From the NCBI RefSeq assembly GCF_008831285.2, contig NC_045143.1, positions 21,828,302-21,892,301 of the forward strand: DNA of 64,000 nt. Direction: 5' to 3'. Each line of letters begins with the position of its first letter. Position 1 is the stretch's first letter. Made by a program: the position numbers and the translations under genes. The stretch comes from Nymphaea colorata (lineage: Eukaryota > Streptophyta > Magnoliopsida > Nymphaeales > Nymphaeaceae). This document shows, in pieces, positions 1 to 13,009 of this stretch. The notes below the pieces were generated by a model. The model was not told the DNA's origin. It ran no database searches and was given only the letters and a program-made list of their open reading frames with translations.

Positions 1-3000
1 CAAACATAATGAAGTCATAAGTTCTCTACTTGTGTCGTTGTACAATCTAGACAAATATAAAATATAATCATTGAGGCGTAGTCATCGCCTCAAGAGGGTG
101 TCGACGGGAAGTATCGACCCAAAGCCCTCCAATAGGTTCTTCCCAACTCTTTGAGGTTGTCACCAAATGGTTTAAGCTCCGCACTTTCGATTTGAACCAA
201 TCACTAATACGTTCCTCCCTTGCTTCCTAATTGCTTCAAATATTAACTCATCGTGCTAAAAAGATCATTGTAAACATGGATCATTGCCCCTCCAAAAAAG
301 ATCATAAGTGTCACACTCCCACTATTAGAGTCCAAACTATTGTAGTGTTTTCGGCAGCCACCTCAAAGTATTTGAGTGATCCCCTAGCGGCTAGAATCAT
401 AAAATGTTGCCACCACCAATGGCTTCTATTCGCTGTTATGAGGAGAAAAACGTGCCCCCAATGGCTTACCTACGCACTGTCGTGCTATGTCGCCTCTCCC
501 TCTGGACTTGATAGGGAGAATTGGAACAAAGAGAGAGGTGATAGAACAACGAGACAGTGAGGAGGAGAAGAAAGAAGAAGAAGAAGGAAGAGACACAGAG
601 AGAGACCAATGGCTTACCTGCGCACCACCGCCACTGTCATCTCTTCCACCTCTGATTTACACTACACGGCACGAACCAGCAACCCGTGATGAAGGCAGAG
701 AGTGGGCGTGGGGCCCTCTTCACGTGCTGGATTCTGGGTCCAAGTTTGGATCCCGATCCAACCCAACCTACCCAAATGAAAATCGTTACACTTTACACAT
801 GAAGAGATTGGTTCCAACAACTCTAGCTAATGGCATATGAGTTTGTCATGCAAGCTGAATATAAGTCAAGCATATCATCCAGATGCAGTACTTATGAAAA
901 TCCTAGGTAGCAGAATATATTGGTCATCATCCCACAAATACATCTATAATTGTTTTTGTTCCTTTCACTGTTTTTACCATAGTATGTACATATGTTTTTA
1001 CCACCTCTTGTTTTTTATACATACACAAAGAATAAATAAAAAAGTTTGAAGATACCAAGTAAAAAAATCAAAATAACGGTACATCTATTAAGTAGTTATG
1101 CTACTAAACACTATAATTGCTACATTGTGTTTCATAAGGAAAAATGCTACCAAAGTCTTCTCCTCAAGTAGTATACCTCATCCCAGTATTGTCATCATTC
1201 TTTGGAAGTTTGGTATATGCTCCAAAGACGGTGATCAATCCCATCAGCTCATTCCACTACAATAAAGGGAAATTGTGGTATTAAGCTGGTAAATAGTGTA
1301 AACCTTCAACTTTTAACACTATAAAATAAGTTACCAAATTGTCAATTTTAACATCTTTACCCAAAAAAGTGCAACCCAAATAAGTTGCAATATTAGCCCA
1401 AAAGCATCTAGAAACCAAGCAAAAGATGAATGACTAGCAAGCATGAAAAAATGAAAATTTTACTCATTGAGATGGAAAAAAATCACGATAAAACAACCAT
1501 TGAATAAACATTGCAAGAAATTTCATATTTAGTAACGTCAAAAATATGTAACTAAACATATTCTGTAACATGGTCTCAACGCTACCACATGTGTTACCAA
1601 ACGTTGCATGGTTGAAGCATTTGATGACAAAAAGTGACAACGTCACTGATGATATATTTTGTAACATGCGCTAGAACGTTACAAATTAACTAAATCCATG
1701 TTACAGATGCCCAAGTGATGAGGACGCAACGTGGACTTTAGTAACGCACTCACGCGTTACAAAATGAACTATTTTAAAAAATTAAAAATATCAACACCAA
1801 TTATTCCTAATACATTAGGACACACAAAACATAAGTAATTGACATCAAGGGTAAAGAAAAGAGAAGTGTGAAAATTCAGATTGACAAAGATAACATTTAG
1901 GTTTCCTTGTATAAGAAGCATAGTGTTTCATTTCTTAACAATCCAGCAAACATGCTCGTGCCCAACTCATGTCCAATGCTCAACTTCATTTTAGCAGCGT
2001 TCTAGATTGATAAAAACATTTTTCCTTTTTAAACCACATTACCGTACACATGAAAGAATTAAAAGCAAACAAAATGACACAAACATTGTCTAACTACACT
2101 TGGTGTTAGTAACTAGAAAATACACCCAAAATTCATCTCAAGGTTACAATATTGTGGCTCATAGTTCTATTCAGTGCAGAAAATGCAGCTCTAGCCTCAT
2201 CCCTTGAACCCATTGTAACATAATCAAATCCTCACTTTTCACAGCTTTATCATTTTGAGAAACCTACAATGGTAAGCAAGTCGTATATAACATTCTAAAT
2301 ATTGAAAACTTAAAGTGCATGAAGACGTGTCAAACTTCATTCCCCATCAAACTTCATGTTTTCTCTGTGTCAATAGATTAGATAAGCCAAATTGTTTAAA
2401 ATGTAATTCAAATGTCAAGTTGGCAACAACATTCGCAACATCATGAAACAAAAGTTTTGCCATTCAAGGCAAATTAGTAGTTCTTTTAGCACTCAATCAC
2501 TAGCTCTGATTTCTACTAAGAACAAAATCTTTGCCATTCTAGACAAACTTTATAATTAGAGATAAAATGCACAGCTAATTAATTAATAAAGCCACTAGAA
2601 CATAGTATGCAAAAGTTTTATAGGATTGCACATTGAAGAGTTCCTTTAACGCATTCAATTTTACAAGTTTGAGAATACTAGTTTTGTACATTAAATAATA
2701 TGTCCTTTGAACAATCAAGACTGATGTTATATGACTATACATTCATATGATAGAAAATACTTAACTTCTGTATAGAGTATGCAGGAGGGTGACATTGGAA
2801 CATAGATATAAAACAATAGACTGATGTCATTTGTACAGAAAACACAAAATCTATGTAACATCCCCTCTTTGTAGAGATCACCACATCCACAAGTGCATAT
2901 AAGCTACAACCAAAATCAAAATCCTACAGACATTTATCAAAACAAGAGACCCAAAAATGCACAACCACAAATGACTTAAATGGGTAACTACCAACCACTA

Positions 3001-4470
3001 GTGATTCTCTATCGAACCAAATTTAACCATAAATAAAGAGGCTTTACCAAACATATAGAAAATGGGGTTGGTAGATTAAGCCAGTTCATGTATTAGCATA
3101 GACTAATCACCTTCTTACATATGAAGGTAAATGGGGATACCAAGCCAATATCAGAAGCAAACACTAATATCAAATGTAACATGTTTGCAATTTTGTATAA
3201 AAAAAATGAACCATGCCATTTCTAAATATTTCTCATGTAATGAACAGTAGGCTACTCATATTAATGGTAAAAGTCTTAATTCAAAATTAAAAAAAAAAAA
3301 GGAAACGACCATATCAGGTTCTGTGTAATGGAAAATATCATCTCTCAATCTCATACTAAGAAATATTACCAAGGGCATGACATTGACTAGAAAAAGTGAA
3401 CAAGATTACCTAGGTTCTGTCTACCTTCAGCTAATTCAGAGATACAACTATGAGAATTGAGCCATCACAATATAGAACACCTTTGTAATCCACCTCTTCA
3501 CTCTGCATTAAAGGATACAATACCAGTTACAAGGTTGTAGGAAATATCATGCACAAAAGTAGGCAAAACAATGATAACAACATATATTTCTGATGAGCTT
3601 CCTTACTAGAGAGGCTTCTTTTGGTTTCATGTTGACTGCATTAATTTAAAAATCCAGAACTCAGATTATGGTCCAATCTCATGAAATGGGACTGTAAATG
3701 CTCAAACTAACTACAAAATGCGAGTGAAATCAAATAAAAAAAAATCTACAAGAACTAAAGTCAGACTAATTGATTGGGATACTTCTGGATAACAAATGAA
3801 ATAGAGTTGGAGTGTATCAAAAATTGAAACTAAATATAGTGAATTACTGGAATATTTACATTCGTGCATCACATATTAGAAAAGCACATATCAATTACTT
3901 CTTAAGGAAACACACATATTATCATGTAGCAAACATGTCTCAAGTATCTAAATGGGTGTCACCAAATTTTGCATTCAAAAAGCTCACCAAAATGGGCTTA
4001 CTAAATGAACGAACCAATATATCAGATTAACATCAGAAGCTCAATTGAGGCAAAATGATCAAACTAAATCCATATTATCTTATCATTCACCACAATTAAT
4101 GACTGACCAATCAAACTAGAGAATCAATAAGACAAGGGAGAAAAAAGATTCATACCACCAACTGAATTGTCCACATGCCAAATTATGTCGTTCGAGACCT
4201 GCGATGTAAAACCAGAAATCAACGGCAATATCTAGCTAACTTGCACAAAATTACAAGTCCCTTGCAAGGATGGCTATATTACATGGGCCTCTTTGGCTTC
4301 CAAATCAATCAATCGATTCCAGTCAAGAAACATATCATAATGTAAACCACTTAGATGGTCAAAACTTGTTAGCACTCCAAATTTTAACATCTTAGTTGAT
4401 GGATGGAATTTCAACCAAATGAGTGTCTGTGTAGTTCGGCATAGGCCTGCATCACATTGCGAGGGATCCG
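1..4470. other. Anonymous AT-rich intergenic DNA
   Basis: No gene recognised. There is a GA-rich simple tract near 550-605. Positions 1470-1770 are dense in GTAAC/GTTAC words in both orientations. The rest is AT-rich with only short chance ORFs. Confidence 0.5.
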
Positions 4471-4765
4471 GATCCAAATCCAAGTAGTCAAGTATATTTA
4501 AATTTGGATCCAAGCTTTGAACCAACTAATGGAAACATATTTCTTGAAGAATTCATATGAAGACTAACCAAAACATGGCTCAATATATGATATAAGTGTA
4601 TATGGTGAAAATTTGTTGTTTTGAGCATTTTTCAAATGTTTATTAGGCTTTTGGGAAAGAAAAAAAAGTAGTTTTGAACTTTCTCTCAGAAATAGAATGA
4701 GTCGTAGAGGAAAAGTTTGTCCATGGTTGGAAGAGTCTAGGTATTCTTCTTCCTCCATTCCTCAA
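4471..4765. repeat. Direct repeat, copy 1
   Basis: About 290 bp matching 6093-6383 in the same orientation, with shared stretches such as AATTTGGATCCAA, GAAGAATTCATATG, TGGCTCAATATA and AGAGTCTAGGT. The copies are diverged. No primer-binding site follows, so this is a truncated LTR or a fragment of a dispersed repeat. Confidence 0.7.
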
Positions 4766-5926
4766 GCTTGGTCAAACAGGGTACACATTATCAAGTTGTT
4801 CTTAAACCTTGGAAAGTAGGGTTCATGTATGTTTTTATGGTTTGTTAAAACTAATGTAATTTAAGTTATTTAAAAATCTATTTTTGGCTTTCTCTAGATT
4901 GGTATTTGTAAAATTTGACATGTCTTAAGAATTTTGAGCCCATGTGAAAATTGTTTCAAAATTTCTTTAAAACAAATGGTTGTTTACGTGGAATTTAAAG
5001 AAGTAACAATATATATTATTCGATTCTCATTGAGAATTCACCTCTTTTGTTCCTCACATAAAAAAAGTGTACAAAGAAAAAATATGGTTAAAGTTATGTA
5101 CTTGCCAAGTGTAGCAGTTCCATGTCTATATCCAAGAAAGGAAATGATGTTGTGGTGACACGCATCTTATGCATTCATAATATAACGAGAATGGATATAA
5201 ACATTTGTCTATTTGTATTGTTTCTCAAAGCACTCTAGATTCGAGGAACTAAGTTTTATGGGTGTTCTACAACTGGTACCTTAAGGCCACCTAGTCTCAG
5301 TGCTGCTGGATCAAAGCTCATTACATGGGCACAACATTGCTAATGAATATGCTATGCACAACCACCAAAGTGGTGGAGTCTCGTAATAGTCTGCCAAGGT
5401 AATTTGACTTGAAGATATATTTTGGTCAAGGTGAAGGGCGACTCACATTTTTACTTAAAAAATTATGTGATGCACAAGTGGTAGATAGAACATGAATATA
5501 TCTGAATTTCTAAGAGTGAATTGTAGGTAAGTACAAGTTTTAAAGTTGATTTTGAAAAGGTTTTTACTATGGTGAAGTGAATTGTTTTTACATGTCATTT
5601 TCTGCAAATGCATAAAATAGTCTACTTGAAATTGTTTGTTCTATATGTATGGAGGTTTTTTGAAAATTATAATTGATGATAATGACATTTGTGGGTAACA
5701 TTGTTGGAAACCCTCACGAGACCTTACTCATCCACTAGGGTAAAACCTAGGGGTTTAAAGGGTTTACTGCATCTACTAAATGCAACCATGATTCCTACAA
5801 TAGTTAGGCTACTTAGGTGGTACATCAAATTCTTTGTATTTAGTTTACCTTCATGCATTAGTTTGCACTTGTCGTTTTACTCTTCTTCTTGCTTGAGGAT
5901 GAGCAATGTTTAACCATGGAGAAGTT

Positions 5927-6385
5927 TGGTGATTAAAATGCATCACAATTTTAGACTATTTAGCGTGCATTCATCCATATTTTAGTTGTTAAAAACCCAT
6001 ATTAACATTTGTCTTATTGATAAGAGCTTAGACTTTAAAGTTAATGTGAATATGGTTAAATGTGGAGTATTATCACATATTTGAGAGATCTAAATCAAAA
6101 TCCAAGTCAAATAGATTTAAATTTGGATCCAAACTTTGAACCAAGCACTAGAAGCACATTTATTGAAGAATTCATATGTAGAGTAGCCCAAAACGTGGCT
6201 CAATATAGATAGAATTATATATAGTGAAATTATGATGTTTTGAGAAATTTTAAATGTTTTTGAGGCTTTTTGGAAAGAAGGAAAAGTAGTTATGAATTTT
6301 CCCTCATAAATAGAATAAGCCCTAGAGGAATATCTGTTCTTGGCTGGTAGAGTCTAGGTGTTCTTCTTCCTTCCTTTGGTACAAC
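5927..6385 (+). repeat. LTR-like segment containing direct repeat copy 2
   Basis: Copy 2 of the direct repeat (6093-6383) lies in a segment that starts TGGTGATTAAAATG at 5927. It is preceded by CTTGAGGATGAGCAATGTTTAA and CATGGAGAAG, which resemble the purine-rich region just before the 3' LTR of several plant Gypsy groups. It is probably the remains of a 3' LTR on the plus strand, with 4471-4765 a piece of the 5' partner. Confidence 0.45.
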
Positions 6386-7777
6386 CTACTCCTAGGATCC
6401 CTAAGTATGTGTCAATCAAATATATATACACAAGCTTCCCGTCGAAACAATCCTCGACCCACCAGCTATCTAAGGAATGATACAATACATACACTCTAGG
6501 TATGCTAGTGCCCGAATGACCAAACCATACACAAGAAGAAGAGGAAGGAGAGATAAAGTGAACAACATAAGAGAGAGACTTTGCTGAGGAGGAGGATGAC
6601 CAGCTGGGGTTGACCAAATGTGGTTGGGATGTAGCTGAGTGATGTGAGTCCTCCTAGGTGGCCAAGGATCTCTTGCGTGTGACTAACCGCTCACTAGACT
6701 ATTGGTACAAACGTGCCCATCTAGACAGGACCCTAGAGCAATAATAACACAACCAACAAGAATATCACCAAGCTGGTGCTTGTGAAGTCATGAAGTATAA
6801 AAGCAAACCAATGAGAGATTGAGGGAGGTAGAGTGCAAGGAAAAGAGGGAGGCTACTCAGCTGGGCCGAGTAGATGGCCAGGCTAGGGAGAAGTCAAGCT
6901 TGGTGGCTGTGCACCTAGAGAAGCAAATGGGTTCTGAGTCTCACGCCTCAAACTGATCCACTTCGGGTGCTTATGTTTCTCTAGGGAGCTGGACGGCCAC
7001 AAGCTATAGAAGGGCACATTCGAGAAGTGCTAGGACAAGTGAGGTGTGGTGGATTGGCTGGCGACTGGGCTACAGCCAAGGTTAGCTGCACTCAACTTAG
7101 GTCGAGAGGGAGAGCAGCAGTGAAGGGTTAGTCAGTTGCCACTTCAAGGTGGCCGGGAGGTGGGGCCTAGAGCTGAGGCAGGCTGGTGTAGGGGCGTGCA
7201 GCATTGAAACAAGTAGGTGGTCAAGGGCCAAGGGTAGCTAGCAAGGCCTTGTGTGCATGGCTGGTCGAGGGACATGGGTAGCTAGCAAGGCCTTGTGTGC
7301 ATGGCCAATCGAGGGTGTGTCTGCAAACCAGACGCCTATAGCAAGCTCACCCAGCTAGTTTGTGACCAAGGCTGAATAGGGAGCCAGAAGGGCTTTCAGC
7401 CATGAGTGACTGGCTGTCACCTGAGATGCAAAGGTGTTCTCACTAATAGTCGGTTGGGATATCTAGGGCTAGGCATGGGGGCTCAACCTAGATTTGGCTT
7501 TCGGCCGTCAGATCTAGGGTGCCAAATGAATCAAGAGATACAAAGAAGGGCACTGACAGAAACAAACTACAAAAGCAAGGGAGAGTGTCTTACCATGGCT
7601 GCGATTGTTGTGCAGCTGGTGTCTCCACCTATGCACCCAGCAGCCAGTTGTTAGCTGGGACATGTCTTCTTGACAACCAAGCTCGTCAAGGCCTTTCAAT
7701 TGGACAGATTTGTCTTGTGTAGTGCAGATCAACCTAGAGCACACGATTCCATGGGAGGAGTTGCTGATGAGGTGGTC
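6386..7777. other. G-rich, repeat-like DNA below the Gypsy element
   Basis: Composition switches to G-rich at about 6,600. A 44-bp unit (GGTAGCTAGCAAGGCCTTGT is its core) is tandemly duplicated at 7219-7262 and 7263-7306. The segment resembles 16,543-18,170 in wording (GGCTGG, GGTCAAGGGC), so both may be parts of an older element that received the Gypsy insertion. I could not align them. No gene. Confidence 0.4.
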
Positions 7778-8828
7778 GTGCGATCTCCTTACACACTGGA
7801 GAGCTTTGCGTTTGGGGCAAAGTTGTGGTAGTTGAACCAAGCAAAGACATTCGTTTACTACCAGCATTAGGTTGGGATTGAGACAAACGAAAAAGAAGTT
7901 GTGGTACCTAGAGAAGCTGTGAGGGAACACGATTGGCAGCAGCTAGAAAGCTTGAAGGTGGACGATAGATGGTGGCAGGAAACCTCGTGGTTGGTGGTGA
8001 CCCTAGAAGTCTACGAGCAAGGGAGAAATATGAAATCTTCATTTGCAAAATCAAAATAGAAACAATAATAGTTTTTATGGGCTGCACTCAATTACAGAAA
8101 TAAAATTTAATCAATAATAATTCCCAAAATTTGAATCATGAAATCAGTGAGAGGTGGTGGTGCCTGTGGAGGGAGGTAGATCTATTGATCTGATTGGCTC
8201 TCCTCTTGTGGGCAGCAAAAAACAAGATAGTTGCCATTTCGGGAGCCTGCCAATATCTGGTGCCCAAGGGCATGCAGTTTGGATGTGGCCCACTTTAGCT
8301 GAGATGGCGCCTGATTGACACTAACATGGCAAAGATCTTGCAGGTGTGGCACTTCTGAAGGTGCACCTAAATCATGTGGGAGCCATGTGGGGCCCCTGCC
8401 ATTGGCATATTGAGGGTGTAGGCTGGTTAGCATCCTGTTGAGGTGGATAGCCCAAAGAGGAAGGTGCATCTTCTTGATGTGGCTAACACATAGGCCTGAT
8501 GTGCTTTGGCATGTGTGGCCACCTCTTGGGTGGCACTGAACACATAGAAGGCTGCCATGAATGGGTGTTGACTGGGCTCGGTTGCTGATGACTGGAGCAA
8601 CTAAGTGCAGGGCAGGCTTGGGGATCAAGCTCAGCTTGAGTGAGCTCGAGGTCAGTGCACCTACTCCGGTTTGGACCGAGCTCTCGAGGTGTCTCATGCT
8701 AATTTGAATGTGGCATAAGACCATGGCACACTGGATTACAAACCTCCTCCTAAGGTTCTATCATGGCTGGTTGCAGGATGCAAGCTGAGGATCAATAAGG
8801 GTGTGGGCCCTTACTGAGGCCCGCATCA
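7778..8828 (-). repeat. 3' LTR of the minus-strand Gypsy element
   Basis: Minus strand starts TGATGCGGGCC directly after the purine tract and is collinear with 16542-15447, with considerable divergence. The 180-codon minus-strand ORF at 8182-8724 lies wholly inside this LTR and is not a gene. The low-coordinate end is approximate. Confidence 0.75.
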
Positions 8829-8844
8829 AGTCCTCCTCCCTAAG
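8829..8844 (-). other. Polypurine tract of the minus-strand Gypsy element
   Basis: Minus strand CTTAGGGAGGAGGACT abuts the 3' LTR start. It fixes the orientation of the element. Confidence 0.7.
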
Positions 8845-9439
8845 ATTGATCTTGCCCCAATGACCTAACGAACAAAAACTTGCCAAAAAATGTCTTCCTC
8901 ATCCTCCCAAGTATAGCCTACGTCTTCTTGATCCCACTGGACCAAAATGCGGCAAGTTTTCAAGCTCTCTCCTCATGATCTTCCTCACCTTTAAGATTTG
9001 GATTGGTAAGGGTGAAAGTTCATCCCATAGAGCATCAATGACTTTATATTGGTGCTGACCTGAAATGGCTTAAAATCAAGACACATGGAAGACCGGATGA
9101 ACTTAGAACTGTGCAGCTACTATAAGTTGCCTTTCCTATCACCTCTAGGACTTTAAAAGGTTTATGAAATTTGATAGAAGAATGGAGTAAGGCTGGCCAA
9201 AGAGAGTCTTTTGTCCATGCATTAGGCACTTGAGGAGTACCCAGTCATCCACCTTGAAAATTATTTCTTTTTTATTTTTATCATCAATCTGCCACATACT
9301 TTACTTAGATCAATTTTTTCTTTATAAGGCTCAAGATCTCTTCTATTTCTTTTGATAAGCTATTAAGCATATGGTAGATGACAGTATACATCCTCAAACA
9401 CGGTCATGCCATTAGATGAGTAGAACCATGTATTGTACG
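8845..9439 (-). pseudogene. Integrase C-terminus and chromodomain remnant (minus-strand Gypsy)
   Basis: After the integrase core the minus strand reads FLVQWDQEDVGYTWEDEEDI near 8,900-8,955, a chromodomain-type segment, and then LREEDLM before the purine tract. This supports assignment to the chromoviruses. Confidence 0.65.
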
Positions 9440-10149
9440 ACCTTCATCCAAGGTTAGGAATTTCATCCATTCTTATGGACAACGACAGATCGAACAATGA
9501 ATGAAGGTTTCTATAGTATGGTTTACCACTTCAAACTGCCCTTCATTTTGTGGTTGATAGACTAAACCAAAGTGAATTTTGGTTTCCATGATGTTAAAGT
9601 ACTCATGCTGGAAACTACTCAACCAATGAGAGTCACTATCAGAGACTATGGTGAAATACCACATAGTTTACCCACATACTTATGAAAGGCTTCAGCTGTA
9701 GAAGGGACAGAGAAGATCCAAGGCATAGAAATGAAATAAACATATTTTATGAGCTCCTACAACAAGCATGATAGTTTTATTGCTACGAGAGCAGGCTAAA
9801 GCTTCAAGAAAATCCATGGTAACGTCCACCTAATCTTATTTTTGTATGTGTAATGGAGACAAATAGCCTAGTAGTTTGGTGCCCTCATGTTTGTGTTATT
9901 GGAACACACTCTTTCACATACATCTTGACCATAGACTTTATGTGCTTCTAGGACTATTTGAAGTGCTTAAGGGTTTTGTGGACACCTTCATGTCTTGCTA
10001 AGAGAGTATAATGGAAGTAGTCAAGAAACGTAGGGATCAAAGCAAACCAGGTAGGCAGCTAGATTCTACCCTTAAATTGTACAACCCCATCCCTAAGTGT
10101 GTAATCTGGATATGCCAAGAGGTTTGTTTAAAGCTTGGACCCTGTAGAG
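9440..10149 (-). pseudogene. Integrase (minus-strand Gypsy)
   Basis: Zinc-binding region remnants near 9,990-10,040 read FHYTLLARHEGVHKTLK. The core includes MDFLEALACSRSNKTIM (first Asp), IVSDSDSHWLSSF (second Asp) and YQPQNEGQFEVVNHTIE (catalytic Glu). All three acidic residues can be seen, but the frame is broken in several places. Confidence 0.78.
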
Positions 10150-10577
10150 GAGATAATTTTTATCCAAGTTTTGGTCTTCCACTATCTTAGGTCATAGATC
10201 AACAAAAATATGAGATAGCATTGGAACTGCTCCATCTCTAGTACAGTCATTTTTCACCCTCGAGAGAGCAGCAGTTGCACAATTCTCTTAGTCCTTTTTA
10301 TATTGAATATCAAAGTCATAGGTGTGATCTTTGCAAGCCACGTTTGCTGCATGGTGGTGGTGATTTATTGCTTGGTTAAGAACTTGAGGCTACGATCGTC
10401 TGTATGGACAATAAAGTGATAGTCAAGAACGTTGGGTCTCTATTTACTAAGATCTGTCACAATAGCCAACATCTCCTTGTCATTGGTAGATAAGGGCTTG
10501 GCTCAGGATGCAAAAGCCTTGCTTAGTTATGCGATCGGATGACCATCCTGTGAGAGTCTTGCTCCCCTGCAATATAC
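10150..10577 (-). pseudogene. Second part of RNase H (minus-strand Gypsy)
   Basis: Directly continues the interrupted RNase H: GARLSQDGHPIA, LSTNDKEMLAIVTDLSK and FIVHTDDRSLKFLTKQ, with stops between. The two RNase H parts being collinear on both sides of 10,578-13,392 is what shows that the CACTA element was inserted here. Confidence 0.78.
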
Positions 10578-11229
10578 ATAATCTATTCATACCCTCGACT
10601 TATCTTTGGCAAATTAATCTATTATGGACTCCCAATAATCTTGTGGAATGTTGTATTTGTTAATCAATTTTACAACTCTAGCATGAGTTAGAGGATCTAC
10701 AAGTAGTTTGAATATTTTTCTACACTCATGCCTCCAATACCTATACAATCATGCATATTCATGCATGACCAATTTATGCAAAGGTGTTGTTTCTTTAGGT
10801 GAGAAAGCATATTTATTTTGTTTCCATCAAATAAAATAGGTGTCAGTATAACATGTTGTATTGCATAACGTCTATGAAAATGTTACATACATATACACAC
10901 AACCAAAGATCTGTATTGAAGGATGATGGTAGATCAAACAAATTATAATATAGTAGTGGCATAGCAACTAGATCACACCTGTGTATTGATGTATGTTGTC
11001 AAATATTGAGCCTCTTTTCTAATCTGTTGGCCCAACTAGTTCATTGTTATCTTGTTTGAACCATTTCTCAAATTGGCTATAACTAAAGTTCAAGTGGTTC
11101 CACATGTACTACTTGGGGAGGGGGGGGGGAGCACAAACGAACAAGACAAAGTTAATACATATTAACAACGATATGTTGATAGACTAACCAATTATAAACT
11201 TGAGGTTATTCATTACTAAAAAGACCTGC

Positions 11230-11360
11230 ATCACATATTTGTTATTCATTACCTGCATTTTTTCTCTTCATGGTTTCATATTCTTCATCAGTTCCATTGT
11301 TGGTCTCATAGGTCGATGGAATAGCATGTCTTCTCCTGTATGTACTCGTCATCTATAGCA
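11230..11360 (-). pseudogene. Possible second CACTA reading frame fragment
   Basis: A minus-strand ATG near 11,350 reads MTSTYRRRHAIPSTYETNNG then TDEEYETMKRKNAG and meets a GCAG-GTAATG donor-like site. It could be an exon of the CACTA element's second gene or of captured sequence; I do not recognise it. Confidence 0.3.
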
Positions 11361-11519
11361 CAAACAAGACATGAATGCATTAGTTTCAACTATTTGAATA
11401 AAATACTAACAAACAATAGATAGATATACTGAATGAAATAACAAAATAGGATTCTATAATGCAAGTTAATAAAAAATATAATTGTACCTCTTATTAACCA
11501 AAATATCATGGTCATCATC

Positions 11520-12060
11520 CCTAACCCAATAAACTGTATTAACAGCTCAAGCAACTAGCCAAAGCTTTTGTCAGTCTACCCACATAGATTTTTATATGAA
11601 ACAGCTGTACTAAGAAACTCCTCTTTGTAAATCTGGTGCACCCTATATATAGTGGATGTTTGGCATCTCTAATCAATCTTTCATAGTCATTATTGTTTTC
11701 ACTATATTCAATACTAGTCTTCTAAGACAACAATGCATTCAATTATATATGAAACACATCTAATAGTAAATCGTGACTGTTTTCATCAAGTGTTTATGAT
11801 GCATATTCATGTGACAATCTTCTTTTCACATGATATTCCTAACAAACATATATTTGTACAAATCTATTACATATGATGTGATCAAAGATGTCTTTAGCTG
11901 CTTCAGCAAGAATATTGTTGCATCTCACACAAGGACACCTTATTCTTCCATTCACTATTGCATTATGTGTGACAACTAAGTCGAAAATTGTTTCACACCA
12001 GTTACATATTTCAAACTGTCTCTTGTTTTTGTAATCCCACTTTAATTATCCATCCTGTAA
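11520..12060 (-). pseudogene. CACTA transposase N-terminal region, broken
   Basis: The minus strand encodes GRIRCPCVRCNNILAEAAKD and IFDHI (about 11,874-11,948), the transposase-associated zinc-type domain of plant CACTA proteins. Further on it encodes YERLIRDAKHPLYIGCTRFT (about 11,625-11,690), followed by KRSFLVQLFHIKIYVG. This is the usual order of En/Spm TNP2-like transposases. Stops separate the parts and the catalytic transposase domain is not seen, so the element is not autonomous. Confidence 0.78.
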
Positions 12061-13009
12061 TTGGCCTATACAAGCAACTTCAATGTGATCAATCTTTCAT
12101 ATTGTGAATAATATATTTTAACAATTTAAATTCCAATTCATGCAAACTAATACTCGTTGGATAGCATGTCATGCAATCTCTCCAACAAGTGCCCAAACAT
12201 TATATTTTGATCATCATACATTTGTCAATGAACATCATAAAGTGATGCCTTGAACAAATTTGCAGCACAAACATCATGCTATCCCTAACTCAAAAAATAT
12301 TAACAAATGATCTAATACACAATCCAACAATGAAACATGTTACATGATATCTTGAAGAAGCTACAATTAAAGTGGTTCAAGAAGATTCTACGTCCTAAGT
12401 CGTTCAAACAATTCATCAAACACTTGGTGGGTGGGTAAAAGGCTAGAGACCGTAAAAATGTAGACATCAAAAGATGCATTAAAGGAACCTCCAACCAATA
12501 CAATATTTTTTCATTAAGTTCATGTGTAGGATAACTAGAAATGAGCAAAGTATCTTATTGGAATATGATCAGCAAGCACCAAAATTCAGTGTGGACAAAA
12601 ATTGAGGAAAATTTTGTATATGTGAGGAATTTTCATGCAATTAATACATCAATTGGGCAATACTAAATTCAAGAAAGGTAATTAGAAAGCTTTACGGCCA
12701 CCCCATCAAAAAATGATGAAATCTTGCTAAAAAATTCAGATATATACCCTACAACAATAATATACCTAAAATCATTTACAAATGTATAAATAACAAATAT
12801 GAAGGTTAAAGAATCTACCAAAATTTGTTTGCTAAAAATAAAAATAACAATGGATAGGTGCCAGAAATCTATTGTAATCACTGGTGGAAAGAAAAGGGAG
12901 AAGACAGGAGAAGTGAGAAGAAGAAGAAAAAGGAAGAAGGGTCCAGGTGGAGTTAAAAAAGTCATGTAAGATTTTACCAATGCGTGGAGGACGTTGGTGA
13001 AGTTATAAC

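Noticed and set aside
7514-7930. 138-codon minus-strand ORF
   Set aside because: Straddles the Gypsy LTR boundary and has no recognisable motif.
8182-8724. 180-codon minus-strand ORF
   Set aside because: Lies entirely inside a Gypsy LTR, has a broken counterpart in the other LTR and shows no domain.
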